Shown piece after piece: positions 56,933 to 64,000 of a stretch of DNA of 64,000 nucleotides. The stretch covers positions 179,643-243,642 of the forward strand of contig JANYBV010000018.1 in assembly GCA_025360605.1 (NCBI GenBank), read 5' to 3'. The DNA is from Alphaproteobacteria bacterium (GTDB lineage: Bacteria; Pseudomonadota; Alphaproteobacteria; Rickettsiales; SXRF01). The number at the start of each line of letters is the position of its first letter. The first letter of the stretch is position 1. Below the pieces are notes generated by a model. The model saw only the letters and a program-made list of their open reading frames with translations. It ran no database searches and had not been told where the DNA came from. The position numbers and the translations under genes are program-made.

Positions 56933-57598
56933 ATGCTGTACCAACACATTCCCACGCAGTCTTCTGTGAACGAGGGAGCGGGCGACCGCATCCGCATGCT
57001 GATGAAGCTGCGCAACAGCGGCATCAATAACGTTGAGGTGCTTTCGGCGATGGAGAGTGTGCCGCGCGAGCTTTTCGTCGAGGATGCGTTTTTAGAACAT
57101 GCCTATGACGACACCGCGCTTCCCATTCCTTCCGGCCAGACTATCAGCCAGCCCACCGTGGTAGGGTGGATGACGTGGGCGCTGGATCTGGAACCGCGCA
57201 TGCGCGTGCTGGAAATTGGTACTGGCTCTGGGTATCAGACTTCCATTCTCTCCAAATTGTCGCGCAGGGTATACACCATCGAGCGCCACCGCGACCTGCT
57301 GGCCATGGCCGAGGAGCGTTTTGCCCATTTAAAACTCACCAATATCGTCACCAAGCGCGGCGATGGCTCCAAGGGCTGGCGCGATGTGGCTCCGTTTGAC
57401 CGTATTATGGTGACAGCGGCGGCCAGTGAAATCCCTGCCGAACTGCTCGAACAGCTCTCTCCGGGTGGGATTATGGTGGTTCCGGTGGGTAATAACGTCG
57501 CCGACCAGATTTTACTGCGTGTGGAAAAGTCGCAAAGCGGCGATATCTCCACCCAGCACCTCATGAACGTGCGTTTTGTGCCGCTGGTGCAGGATTAA
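56933..57598 (+). CDS. pcm: Protein-L-isoaspartate O-methyltransferase
   Basis: 221 residues from ATG 56933 (an in-frame GTG at 56876 would add 19). The SAM-binding motif is VLEIGTGSGYQTSILSKL; the substrate motif SQPTVVGWMT and the post-I segment VYTIERHRDLLAMAEERF fit PIMT. It repairs isoaspartate damage. surE-pcm-LytM order is conserved. Confidence 0.93.
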   Translation: MLYQHIPTQSSVNEGAGDRIRMLMKLRNSGINNVEVLSAMESVPRELFVEDAFLEHAYDDTALPIPSGQTISQPTVVGWMTWALDLEPRMRVLEIGTGSGYQTSILSKLSRRVYTIERHRDLLAMAEERFAHLKLTNIVTKRGDGSKGWRDVAPFDRIMVTAAASEIPAELLEQLSPGGIMVVPVGNNVADQILLRVEKSQSGDISTQHLMNVRFVPLVQD

Positions 57599-57701
57599 CC
57601 GCACCTTTTTGGCTATTTCCCTCATTTGTTTACGCTTTTTTAATCCTATGGCGTTAAGCCAATGGTAGTACATTATCAATGATTCTTTAAGGAGTTCAGC
57701 C

Positions 57702-58793
57702 ATGTTGCGCCTTATTCACCGCCGCAATCTCGTAGCCACCCTGCTTTTAAGCACGGCAGCATGCACACAGGCTCCCGCCCAGATCGACCTGCGCGGCCAG
57801 AACTCGTATAGCCGTGATAGCGCTTCCAGTTATGCGTCCAATAGCTCGTCTTCGAACTATTCGTCTTACAGCCCGTCATCAGGTGCGTCATCAGGTGCGT
57901 CTCAGGCACCTATCTCGTTTTCCACGCAGTCCTCGGCGGGCGTGTCCTCTATTGGGGTGAGCGACCTGACCCCGCCATCCTCCGGCGCAGGTACACCTGC
58001 CAAAAATACCAACAATCCGTGGCATTCCCACTCGTCGGATGCTGCGCCGGTGAAAGCAACCCCGTTTAAAACCGCCAGCGTGGAAGAGATCAAACCGGTA
58101 GAAATCAAATCCGTCGAACCAAAAAGTGCGGAAATAAAGGGATTGCCTTCGGAGCATATCAACCCATGGACTCATAAACCGCGCGATGTGGCGGCTTCCA
58201 ACGCGCTTGACCAGTCATTCAGTATAAGCCCGAAAGGCAAAACCGCGCAGGCGGCCAAAGAACCTATGGTGTCGGAAGTGAAAAGCGTCGCTGCCAAAGA
58301 AAGCTCGGGCGGCCTTGACAGCATCGTCAGCAGTGACGATGACAGCAAGCCGATGACCATCACCAAACCTGTTAAAAAAGAGCAGGTGGCGTCCAGTTCC
58401 GGCTTTATGTGGCCGGTGAACAGCAAAAAAGTGATTTCGGAATTTGGGCCTAAAGGCAAAGGCAAGGTTAATGAAGGTATCAATATTGCCTCCGCGCAGG
58501 GCGAGCCGGTCTGGGCTGCAGCGGACGGTGAAGTGGTCTATGTTGGCAATGAATTGCAGGGCTATGGCAACATCATCCTGATTAAGCATAGTGGCAACAA
58601 AACCACCACCTACGCCCATCTGAACCGCTACACCGTCGATAAATACGAGCGCGTGAAGCAGGGCGATATCATTGGCTATGTCGGCAACACCGGCAATGTA
58701 AAAGAGCCACAGCTGCATTTTGCTGTGCGTAACGGCAAGGATGCGGTTGATCCGATGAAATACCTAAGCCGCAACGTCGCGTCGCTACACTAG
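57702..58793 (+). CDS. NlpD-like LytM (M23) domain protein
   Basis: 363 residues. The N-terminus has a signal or lipoprotein-like sequence (LLLSTAAC, Cys21 as a possible lipidation site), then a Ser/Pro/Lys-rich linker, and a C-terminal LytM domain (about 250-355, GINIASAQGEPVWAAADGEVVYVG ... TYAHLN ... LHFAVR). The first His and the Asp of the zinc site are replaced (NEGIN instead of HxGxD), as in amidase activators NlpD and EnvC, so it is probably not an active endopeptidase. It follows pcm. Confidence 0.85.
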   Translation: MLRLIHRRNLVATLLLSTAACTQAPAQIDLRGQNSYSRDSASSYASNSSSSNYSSYSPSSGASSGASQAPISFSTQSSAGVSSIGVSDLTPPSSGAGTPAKNTNNPWHSHSSDAAPVKATPFKTASVEEIKPVEIKSVEPKSAEIKGLPSEHINPWTHKPRDVAASNALDQSFSISPKGKTAQAAKEPMVSEVKSVAAKESSGGLDSIVSSDDDSKPMTITKPVKKEQVASSSGFMWPVNSKKVISEFGPKGKGKVNEGINIASAQGEPVWAAADGEVVYVGNELQGYGNIILIKHSGNKTTTYAHLNRYTVDKYERVKQGDIIGYVGNTGNVKEPQLHFAVRNGKDAVDPMKYLSRNVASLH

Positions 58794-58794
58794 G

Positions 58795-61700
58795 CTATTT
58801 GGTTGGCAGCGGCGGCACTACGGCACCTAGTCCGGAGGCTTCAATCCGCGCTCTGTAATTATTGATAAACGAGCGGGTATCCGAGAGTTTTACAACCACC
58901 TCGTCGAAGTTGCTCGGGGTGGGTGAAAAGTCTTTAGCGGTGATAAATTCAAATATACCCTTGTTGGGATTGCTGGCCATGAGTGGCGAGAAGTAATCAT
59001 GCAGGTAGTCCAGCTGCGCGGTGTTATTTTCAAATACATAGGCAAGGCCTAGCTTCAACACATATTCGCTTTCTTCCAGCGTGATCGGGGCGGAGGTGTC
59101 TTTGCGCGTTTTTAGAAGGTTTTCCACGATCGGTATCACCTGTTTCCAGTCTTTACGGCTCCAGTAGATGTTCAGACGGATGACATCGGCATCGGGGGAA
59201 TCATCCTGCCCCAGAATCAGGTATGATTTATCATTTTCGCCCATATCGAACAGTGCCTGCGCGGTGAGGCGGTTACGCAGCTGGCGTAATTGCGCCGGAT
59301 TTTCGCCATATACCGAGTCTTGCAACGCATTGAGTGCGCGTTTGGGCTGGTGGTTCAGCAGGTGGATGGTTGCCACTTTTGCGCCAAGCTGGCTTCGCTG
59401 CACTTTTTCGGCTTCAAAATGCATCTGGTGTTCCAGCAGGCCTGCGGCCTGATCGAGCAGGTCTACGGCTACCAGCCTATCTGCCAGCTTGTTAAGCATT
59501 TCCCTGCCGATGGCACCGTTGGGAGAGTATTTTTTATACTGGTAATAAAGGCTCAACGCCTGCACGCTGTTAAGGGTATCGGCGTTGCCTTCTCCGAATA
59601 AGAGAATAAATCCTTCTTCCATCTTGGTATTCATATCCACGGCGTTGGGGGTATCAGGGAAGGCATTGATGCCGTTGTCCCACATGCGCATGGCATTCAC
59701 ATAATCTTTTTGCTCGAAGTATAATTCGCCTACCAGCGTAATAATTTTCAGTTCAAGGTTGTCGCCGTGCCATGCCAGACGAAGCTTTTCAAGTCGTTCG
59801 ATGGCTTGTGTTTTGGTGAGTGCATTATGGTTTAGCTGCCACACCACGCGGGAGAATTCCGCATGTGCCTGCACGAGCGGATGGGTAATATCCTCGGCTA
59901 GTTCATTCCAACTGGTCAGGCCTTCCTCCAGCTGTCCGGTGCTTACGGCAATTTTCGCCAGAATAAAATTCACATAGGAATTGATCGGAGCCATGATGTC
60001 GTCAGGCGGCAGCTCCTTCTTTTCTTTTTTTTGGGCATTTTTGGGCTGGTCTTCTGTCTTGTCGCCCGCGATACTGGGCTTTAGTGTTTCAAAAATTTTG
60101 ATGGCGGTATTGTATTCTTTCGCATCAACTGCGCGGTCAGCGGCAACGACAGACAATTTCTGGCGAAAAGAAGGTGGGTATTTGCTGATATAATCATCGT
60201 TCATTTCCATGTAATTATATTGCCCCGATTTGCCGTTCAGGTCGGTCAGCATGCTGCGCCAGTAGTCGGTTTCCTTATTGTTGTTCAGCTCTGAGGCGGC
60301 GAAGTCCTTTGCGGCATCACGGAAGCGCGACATCAGAAAATTAGAGGCTCCGTGCAGGGCGGCAAGTTTGGAGGCCTTATAAAAAACAGGGCTGGTGCGG
60401 CTAATGCCATCGAGCATTCCAATGGCTTCGGCTCCCAACCCTTCACTAAGGTAAATCTGTGCCAGACGAAGGCGGTGGTCATTGGCATCCTGATCGTTTT
60501 TAGCCTCAACAATCTGGTGGAAAAGGGTGTTGATCTGTACGAAGCGTGTTGAGCCCACGTCCAACTTCCAGTCGTTATAGGGGAACAAGGTAGAAATATT
60601 CTGGAGGATTTTAGTGGCATTGCTTTTTTCTACCTCCGGTAATCCGGGGGTTAGCGTTGCGCCTTGCGGCAGGGAAATACGCAGGCCGTTACGAAGAGAA
60701 ATAACAGAAGCCGCATCAGCTTTCTTTGCCACCACAATGCCCTGTGCGGATTCCAGCAGGGTAAATTCTACGAAATCACGTGTGAACGGTACGGCTTCGC
60801 CGGCTTTAAACAGCGGGGTTACGACCAGATCATCGCCGACCACCGGATCTTTCATTGGGATGGGATCCCCCATTTCAAGTGACGGGATAAAGACGTGCGG
60901 AGGAGCAGGGGGGTCAGTGTTGATGTTGACCTTCAGGGCGTTGCTGAGTGACTTGGGGGTTGGGGTAAGCACTATCGCCCATTCAAAGCTGCTATCTTCC
61001 TTGGCGACATAAGGGCGGACGGTATCGTCGGTAATAGGAATCTTAATTACATTTCTCAGGCCGTTCACCAGCTCGGCTTTTCCGATGACGGTTCTGGGCA
61101 GGTCGGCGAAATCGGCGAGATCCAGTTTGACGGGTTTGTTCAGCACAATCCAAAGAAAACCATTACGCACATAGGCAGCAACCGCCATACGTTCCATGAA
61201 GGGCAGGCGGATGGTGGCGTTATCGTCTGAAGCCGATACGCTGACTTTAACGGTGGATGATTTAGCAGAATCGCTTGCTGCCGTAGCGGTAACGCTGGCG
61301 GTCGGGGTGGCTTCAGCGTTCTGGTAGGCAGGTTTTTTATCCGTGGGAATGGCTTCGGTGTCATTAATATCGCCCTTGAGTTTTGTCGCGGGGGCGGTCA
61401 CTGCGGCAGCGGGTTCCGGTGTCGCCGGTGACGTGGCGGCAGCACTGGCAGGGGTAGTTGCGGTGTCAGCAGAAGCGGGGGAAGTAGCATTTTTGTTCTC
61501 AGCTTCAGCGCCTGCGGCGGGTGCGAGTTTCGAGAAAATATCCTGCGAAGATGCCACGCCACGGCGTTTTTTCTGGTCGATATCCAGCAGGTCAATCCCG
61601 CCGACATTATCGCTCATAAAGGTGCTTATTTTGTAGGGCTTATCAAGCGTCAGCACGATGGTTTTGCCATCTTTTTTCTGATGGGCGCTGATGACGAAGG

Positions 61701-61968
61701 GATAAAGCGACGACAGCAGGCTGTTGAAATCAGGATTGGCTTTGCGTGCAAAAATGATGGTTACAATCTTGCCTTTGACCTCGGTGGCAAAAGTTACGGG
61801 CTGCGGCCATTCAAACGTGATGCGTGCATCATTATGGATGAAGCTGCTTTGGATGACGGGGACGCTGGGGGCATCTTCCTGAGCACGGGCAGGATTTGCC
61901 GCACCGGTGACCAGTAATGCCAGCGCGATCACAAGGATATGCAGCAATTTCTTTGGTATTAACCCCAT
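58795..61968 (-). CDS. Large periplasmic repeat protein, unknown
   Basis: 1057 residues with a signal peptide (about 1-29, HILVIALALLVTGAANPARA). An N-terminal beta-rich region (35-130) resembles AMIN-like domains; an Ala/Thr/Pro-rich linker follows (150-235), then another beta-rich region (about 245-450) and a long helical repeat region (about 480-1030) with TPR-like units such as GLGAEAIGMLDGISRTSPVFY and AAGLLEHQMHFEAEKVQ. No enzymatic motif. Probably an envelope scaffold protein. Convergent with the LytM gene, 1 base apart. Confidence 0.7.
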   Translation of the reverse strand: MGLIPKKLLHILVIALALLVTGAANPARAQEDAPSVPVIQSSFIHNDARITFEWPQPVTFATEVKGKIVTIIFARKANPDFNSLLSSLYPFVISAHQKKDGKTIVLTLDKPYKISTFMSDNVGGIDLLDIDQKKRRGVASSQDIFSKLAPAAGAEAENKNATSPASADTATTPASAAATSPATPEPAAAVTAPATKLKGDINDTEAIPTDKKPAYQNAEATPTASVTATAASDSAKSSTVKVSVSASDDNATIRLPFMERMAVAAYVRNGFLWIVLNKPVKLDLADFADLPRTVIGKAELVNGLRNVIKIPITDDTVRPYVAKEDSSFEWAIVLTPTPKSLSNALKVNINTDPPAPPHVFIPSLEMGDPIPMKDPVVGDDLVVTPLFKAGEAVPFTRDFVEFTLLESAQGIVVAKKADAASVISLRNGLRISLPQGATLTPGLPEVEKSNATKILQNISTLFPYNDWKLDVGSTRFVQINTLFHQIVEAKNDQDANDHRLRLAQIYLSEGLGAEAIGMLDGISRTSPVFYKASKLAALHGASNFLMSRFRDAAKDFAASELNNNKETDYWRSMLTDLNGKSGQYNYMEMNDDYISKYPPSFRQKLSVVAADRAVDAKEYNTAIKIFETLKPSIAGDKTEDQPKNAQKKEKKELPPDDIMAPINSYVNFILAKIAVSTGQLEEGLTSWNELAEDITHPLVQAHAEFSRVVWQLNHNALTKTQAIERLEKLRLAWHGDNLELKIITLVGELYFEQKDYVNAMRMWDNGINAFPDTPNAVDMNTKMEEGFILLFGEGNADTLNSVQALSLYYQYKKYSPNGAIGREMLNKLADRLVAVDLLDQAAGLLEHQMHFEAEKVQRSQLGAKVATIHLLNHQPKRALNALQDSVYGENPAQLRQLRNRLTAQALFDMGENDKSYLILGQDDSPDADVIRLNIYWSRKDWKQVIPIVENLLKTRKDTSAPITLEESEYVLKLGLAYVFENNTAQLDYLHDYFSPLMASNPNKGIFEFITAKDFSPTPSNFDEVVVKLSDTRSFINNYRARIEASGLGAVVPPLPTK

Positions 61969-62172
61969 GATTCACCGTGTTTTAAAATCTATATGTATGC
62001 CACTACGCAAGTAATATACCAATATAGGTGCGAGTGTGAATGGAATCTTTGTGGACAGGGGTACGTTATGCGCTAAAAATAGACTTATGGGTATGGTTAA
62101 TTATATTGCCTCTAATAAAAATTCAATTTTATTATTATAAAACAATTGATAAAAATATTTTATCATACCGTG

Positions 62173-62200
62173 TGGTATAATTATATAATTCTGTTATAAT
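62173..62200 (+). promoter_or_regulatory. Promoter A of the paired small-protein units
   Basis: TGGTAT (62173-62178), a 16-base spacer and TATAAT (62195-62200). The same arrangement with the same spacer occurs at 62761-62788, and both are followed by GAAGCCGTTCTACCCAATT. This lies within the 359-base gene-free stretch 61969-62327, whose first 200 bases are very AT-rich and hold nothing else I recognise. Confidence 0.7.
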
Positions 62201-62327
62201 GAAGCCGTTCTACCCAATTTGCTTAGATCGGGTTATAGGAGTTTAAAACTCCTGAAATATAGTGGTGCATTAGAAGCTGTACCATTTATCCGATCAAGCT
62301 TTCGGGAGAACGCACGGAAACGCAGCA
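62201..62327 (+). promoter_or_regulatory. Structured leader A (three-way junction)
   Basis: After GAAGCCGTTCTACCCAATT, the sequence can fold into a closing stem GATCGGGT / ATCCGATC (62226-62233 with 62288-62295) enclosing two hairpins: AGGAGTT-taa-AACTCCT (62237-62253) and TGGTGCA / TGTACCA (62263-62284). A GGGAGAACG (62304-62312) follows, 15 bases before the ATG. The same fold with different bases exists in leader B. Confidence 0.6.
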
Positions 62328-62627
62328 ATGCGCCTCCAACTCAAGGCCGGCGTCAAGGTCATCGTCAACGGTGTCGAGCACACGCTCGCGGATAACGTCA
62401 CCATCACGGTGACCGAACCGCAGGCGCAGCCCACGCCGCTGGCCGTCCTCGCCAAGAAGGCCCTCGAGGTCCTTCAGGACGACCACATCCGCGGCTCGCA
62501 CCCGCAGGATGGCTACGACATCATCCTGCCCGAAGGCCTCATGGATCGTTTGCACGATCAAGAGGCCACCGGCAACTGGGTCGAAGCCGACGTCCGCGCC
62601 CTCGCCGATATGTACGACCTGAAGTAG
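62328..62627 (+). CDS. Small unknown protein, paralogue A
   Basis: 99 residues, homologous to the next gene by eye: both start with (L/I)KAG then V-V-G, share a helix (LAKKALEVLQ / RAKLAIQTLRG) and end with LPEGLMDRLHDQEA-VEADV / IPDALIERLEDEV-VEADV. An N-terminal beta hairpin and two helices are likely; no signal peptide. No other start lies in frame close by. Codons are strongly C-ending, unlike most window genes. It has its own promoter, leader and terminator. Function unknown. Confidence 0.7.
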   Translation: MRLQLKAGVKVIVNGVEHTLADNVTITVTEPQAQPTPLAVLAKKALEVLQDDHIRGSHPQDGYDIILPEGLMDRLHDQEATGNWVEADVRALADMYDLK

Positions 62628-62660
62628 GTCTGACGTGTCGGTAACATAGTGTGTTCATGA

Positions 62661-62699
62661 AAAACGCCAAACAACCGTAAAACCGGTTTTTGGCGTTTT
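62661..62699 (+). terminator. Intrinsic terminator of unit A
   Basis: AAAACGCCAAA pairs with TTTGGCGTTTT (about 11 bp), with an inner ACCG / CGGT stem. Confidence 0.85.
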
Positions 62700-62747
62700 G
62701 TATTTATAAAGCAAATAAATCATTAAAAATCAAAATTATATAAAATA

Positions 62748-62759
62748 TTAGTTTACTAA
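62748..62759. promoter_or_regulatory. TTAGTTTACTAA palindrome just before promoter B
   Basis: A 12-base inverted repeat immediately upstream of the TGGTAT element; its half-site TTTACTAA recurs in other gaps of the window. Confidence 0.3.
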
Positions 62760-62760
62760 C

Positions 62761-62788
62761 TGGTATGTTTTAAAAAATATGCTATAAT
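62761..62788 (+). promoter_or_regulatory. Promoter B of the paired small-protein units
   Basis: TGGTAT (62761-62766), a 16-base spacer and TATAAT (62783-62788), matching promoter A in elements and spacing although the spacer sequence differs. Confidence 0.7.
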
Positions 62789-62915
62789 GAAGCCGTTCTA
62801 CCCAATTGTGTTTAGTTCGGGTTAAAGGAGCTTTGAGCTTCTGTCACATCAATCGCTCGCTATGTAGCAGCGGTTTAACCCAACACACATTCTGGGGGAA
62901 CGGGATTTCACTCCC
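62789..62915 (+). promoter_or_regulatory. Structured leader B (three-way junction)
   Basis: Begins like leader A, then GGGTTAAA / TTTAACCC (62819-62826 with 62874-62881) closes two hairpins: AGGAGCT-ttg-AGCTTCT (62826-62842) and CGCT-c-GCT-atgt-AGC-AGCG (62854-62872). GGGGGAACG follows, 13 bases before the ATG. Stem bases differ from leader A while pairing is kept. Confidence 0.6.
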
Positions 62916-63200
62916 ATGTTCATCAAAGCCGGTCAGATGGTGTACGTTGACGGTCAACTCTGCGTCGCAAATGCAGACTGCACCTTCACCCCGCGCACCA
63001 CGCGTCTCAGCCTCCTCAAACGGGCCAAGCTCGCCATCCAGACTCTTCGGGGTCTTCAGGCGGCAGCGAACCACCCGTTCATCGGCATGCCGGTCCCCGT
63101 CATCCCCGACGCTCTCATTGAGCGCCTCGAGGACGAAGTCGGGCACGACACGATCGTCGAAGCCGACGTCGTCGAAGCTGAACAGATCATCGGCGACTAA
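62916..63200 (+). CDS. Small unknown protein, paralogue B
   Basis: 94 residues, clearly related to the gene before it (see motifs there) though diverged to roughly a third identity. It starts MFIKAGQMVYVDG and ends EADVVEAEQIIGD. Codons favour C- and G-endings. No signal peptide or membrane segment. It follows an independent promoter and leader of the same type, so it is a duplicated expression unit rather than an operon partner. Function unknown. Confidence 0.7.
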   Translation: MFIKAGQMVYVDGQLCVANADCTFTPRTTRLSLLKRAKLAIQTLRGLQAAANHPFIGMPVPVIPDALIERLEDEVGHDTIVEADVVEAEQIIGD

Positions 63201-63224
63201 CATCGCTGATAGCAATTAAAAATC

Positions 63225-63259
63225 AAAACGCCCAAAGCCCTAAAAAGCTTGGGCGTTTT
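63225..63259. terminator. Bidirectional terminator between unit B and cheZ
   Basis: AAAACGCCCAA pairs with TTGGGCGTTTT, extended by GC/GC with one bulge; T-rich on both sides, so it can serve both convergent genes. Confidence 0.85.
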
Positions 63260-63275
63260 GCATTTTAGGGGGGGA

Positions 63276-63968
63276 TTATTTTTTTGCGCTCAGGCTGGCA
63301 AAAAGCATATCGATTTCTTCCTGCGTTGAGGCTTTGCCCGAAAGTTGTGGGCCATTGAGCAGGTCTTTATCATCGATAGGAAGATTCATGGAGACCACAT
63401 TGCTGCCATTTTCTCCGGCACCTGCCTGCATAGCATCAGAGGTGCCAAAAAGTTCATCGAGTTTTCCGATACGTTCTTCAATGCTGGCAAGCAATTTGAT
63501 CACTTTATTGATGCGCTGGCCGGTAATATCCTGAAAGCTGCAGGCTTCGTAAATGCGGGTAGTCACATCCTGCAGGGCGCGGATGGTGGCCTCGTCCAAG
63601 CTTGGCGCCAGCGCATCGAGGGATTCGCAGGCTTCCAGAATAGTGTCAGTGGCGCACGCGGTGTGGGCGACGATGGCGTCGAGTTCATCGGTGGCGGAAG
63701 GAATGTGGCTGGCGGTAATATCATCCGCCCGCAACGCCGCGATCTCAGCCCGTGCATTGGCAACCGTTTTGGCAAGATCTTCCACTTCTGCCAGCAGGGC
63801 GGTTTCGTTAACCGATAAATCCCCGTGCATGGTCAGCAGAATGGCGCGCACGATATCGGCCACCATATCGGGCTGGGCGGCGGGATAGGTGGTGTGCAAG
63901 TGGGCCAGCCTGCGCGCCAAGGTTTGTGCATCCGCCAAGCGGGTTGGCACCGGTGTGGGGTTATGCAT
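63276..63968 (-). CDS. cheZ: Chemotaxis phosphatase CheZ
   Basis: 230 residues from ATG 63968, which overlaps the upstream gene's stop. The active-site segment is ACSFQDITGQRINKV near residue 147 (catalytic Gln), on a long helical hairpin; the C-terminal helix QEEIDMLFASLSAKK is the CheY-binding tail. It dephosphorylates CheY. CheZ is not universal in alphaproteobacteria. Located directly after a cheY-like gene. Confidence 0.93.
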   Translation of the reverse strand: MHNPTPVPTRLADAQTLARRLAHLHTTYPAAQPDMVADIVRAILLTMHGDLSVNETALLAEVEDLAKTVANARAEIAALRADDITASHIPSATDELDAIVAHTACATDTILEACESLDALAPSLDEATIRALQDVTTRIYEACSFQDITGQRINKVIKLLASIEERIGKLDELFGTSDAMQAGAGENGSNVVSMNLPIDDKDLLNGPQLSGKASTQEEIDMLFASLSAKK

Positions 63969-64000
63969 GGCCAAGCACCTTTTCGATTTTTTCGCGCAAG
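63961..64000 (-). CDS. CheY-like protein, last 12 residues (partial)
   Basis: The frame reads LREKIEKVLGHA-stop, a receiver-type C-terminal helix, and ends 8 bases inside cheZ (ATGCATAA overlap). The rest is outside the window. cheY-cheZ adjacency supports it. Confidence 0.6.
   Translation of the reverse strand, partial: LREKIEKVLGHA

Noticed and set aside
62219..62330. TTG-started frame running through leader A
   Set aside because: Not conserved in leader B, where the same frame has stops; the product is low-complexity Arg-rich.

Overview
The window looks like chromosomal DNA of a Gram-negative alphaproteobacterium. Supporting signs are a divK-pleD pair, a gene-transfer-agent-type holin, an NDUFA12 homologue, an mlaD / DUF2155 pair, dnaG followed by rpoD, and the block dgt-argS-SPOR-nagZ ... 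tatABC-serS-surE-pcm-LytM. Base composition is moderate and intergenic DNA is AT-rich. A Micavibrio- or Rhodospirillales-like lineage is possible, but I cannot place it to genus from sequence alone. Coding density is high and I see no CRISPR array, rRNA, transposase or integrase.

Layout. 1-6.2 kb: a truncated receiver-domain protein with Glu at the phosphosite, an orphan GTA holin, two unknown genes, then prfC, holC, an LprI-like protein and pepA on the minus strand. 6.2-8.5 kb: lptF-lptG. 8.5-14.3 kb: unknown genes, then a histidine block hisB-DUF2628-hisH-GNAT-unknown-hisA-hisF. 14.3-16.9 kb: a secreted trypsin-like protease and a TIKI/ChaN/EreA-like protein. 16.9-24.5 kb: a peptide-modification locus made of a 1098-residue transglutaminase/DUF2126 protein, divergent from a pseudo-glutamine-amidotransferase/transglutaminase fusion, a circularly permuted ATP-grasp and an alpha-E protein. 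24.5-32.6 kb: a small membrane protein behind a hairpin leader, a large HD-GYP protein, an acyltransferase, an unknown protein, a DHH phosphoesterase flanked by tRNA-Pro end repeats, tRNA-Pro(GGG) and a YgjP-type metallopeptidase. 32.6-38.7 kb: dnaG, an unusually long rpoD, a Tat-signal protein and NDUFA12. 38.7-46.3 kb: two membrane genes (GT-C-like and UbiA-like), mlaD, DUF2155, divK-pleD, xth and a second GT-C-like gene. 46.3-58.8 kb: erpA, dgt, argS, SPOR, nagZ, an M50 protease, tatA, tatB, a frameshifted tatC, an inserted ORF, serS, surE, pcm and an NlpD-like protein. 58.8-64 kb: a 1057-residue periplasmic protein, two paralogous small-protein genes with structured leaders, cheZ and the tail of cheY.

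Most of the window is housekeeping: translation (prfC, argS, serS), replication (dnaG, holC), envelope assembly (lptFG, mlaD, nagZ, NlpD-like, SPOR, Tat) and cell-cycle or motility signalling (divK, pleD, cheZ, HD-GYP). Three regions stand out. (1) At 62.17-63.26 kb, two tandem transcription units have matching promoters; their about 120-nt leaders can both fold into a three-way junction and they encode homologous 94-99-residue proteins. (2) At 53.5-55.1 kb, tatC carries a frameshift, and an unknown ORF sits between its current 3' end and a diverged second copy of the tatC tail that abuts serS. (3) The transglutaminase/ATP-grasp/alpha-E locus includes a glutamine-amidotransferase-like domain without its N-terminal Cys and has no proteasome-like Anbu gene beside it.
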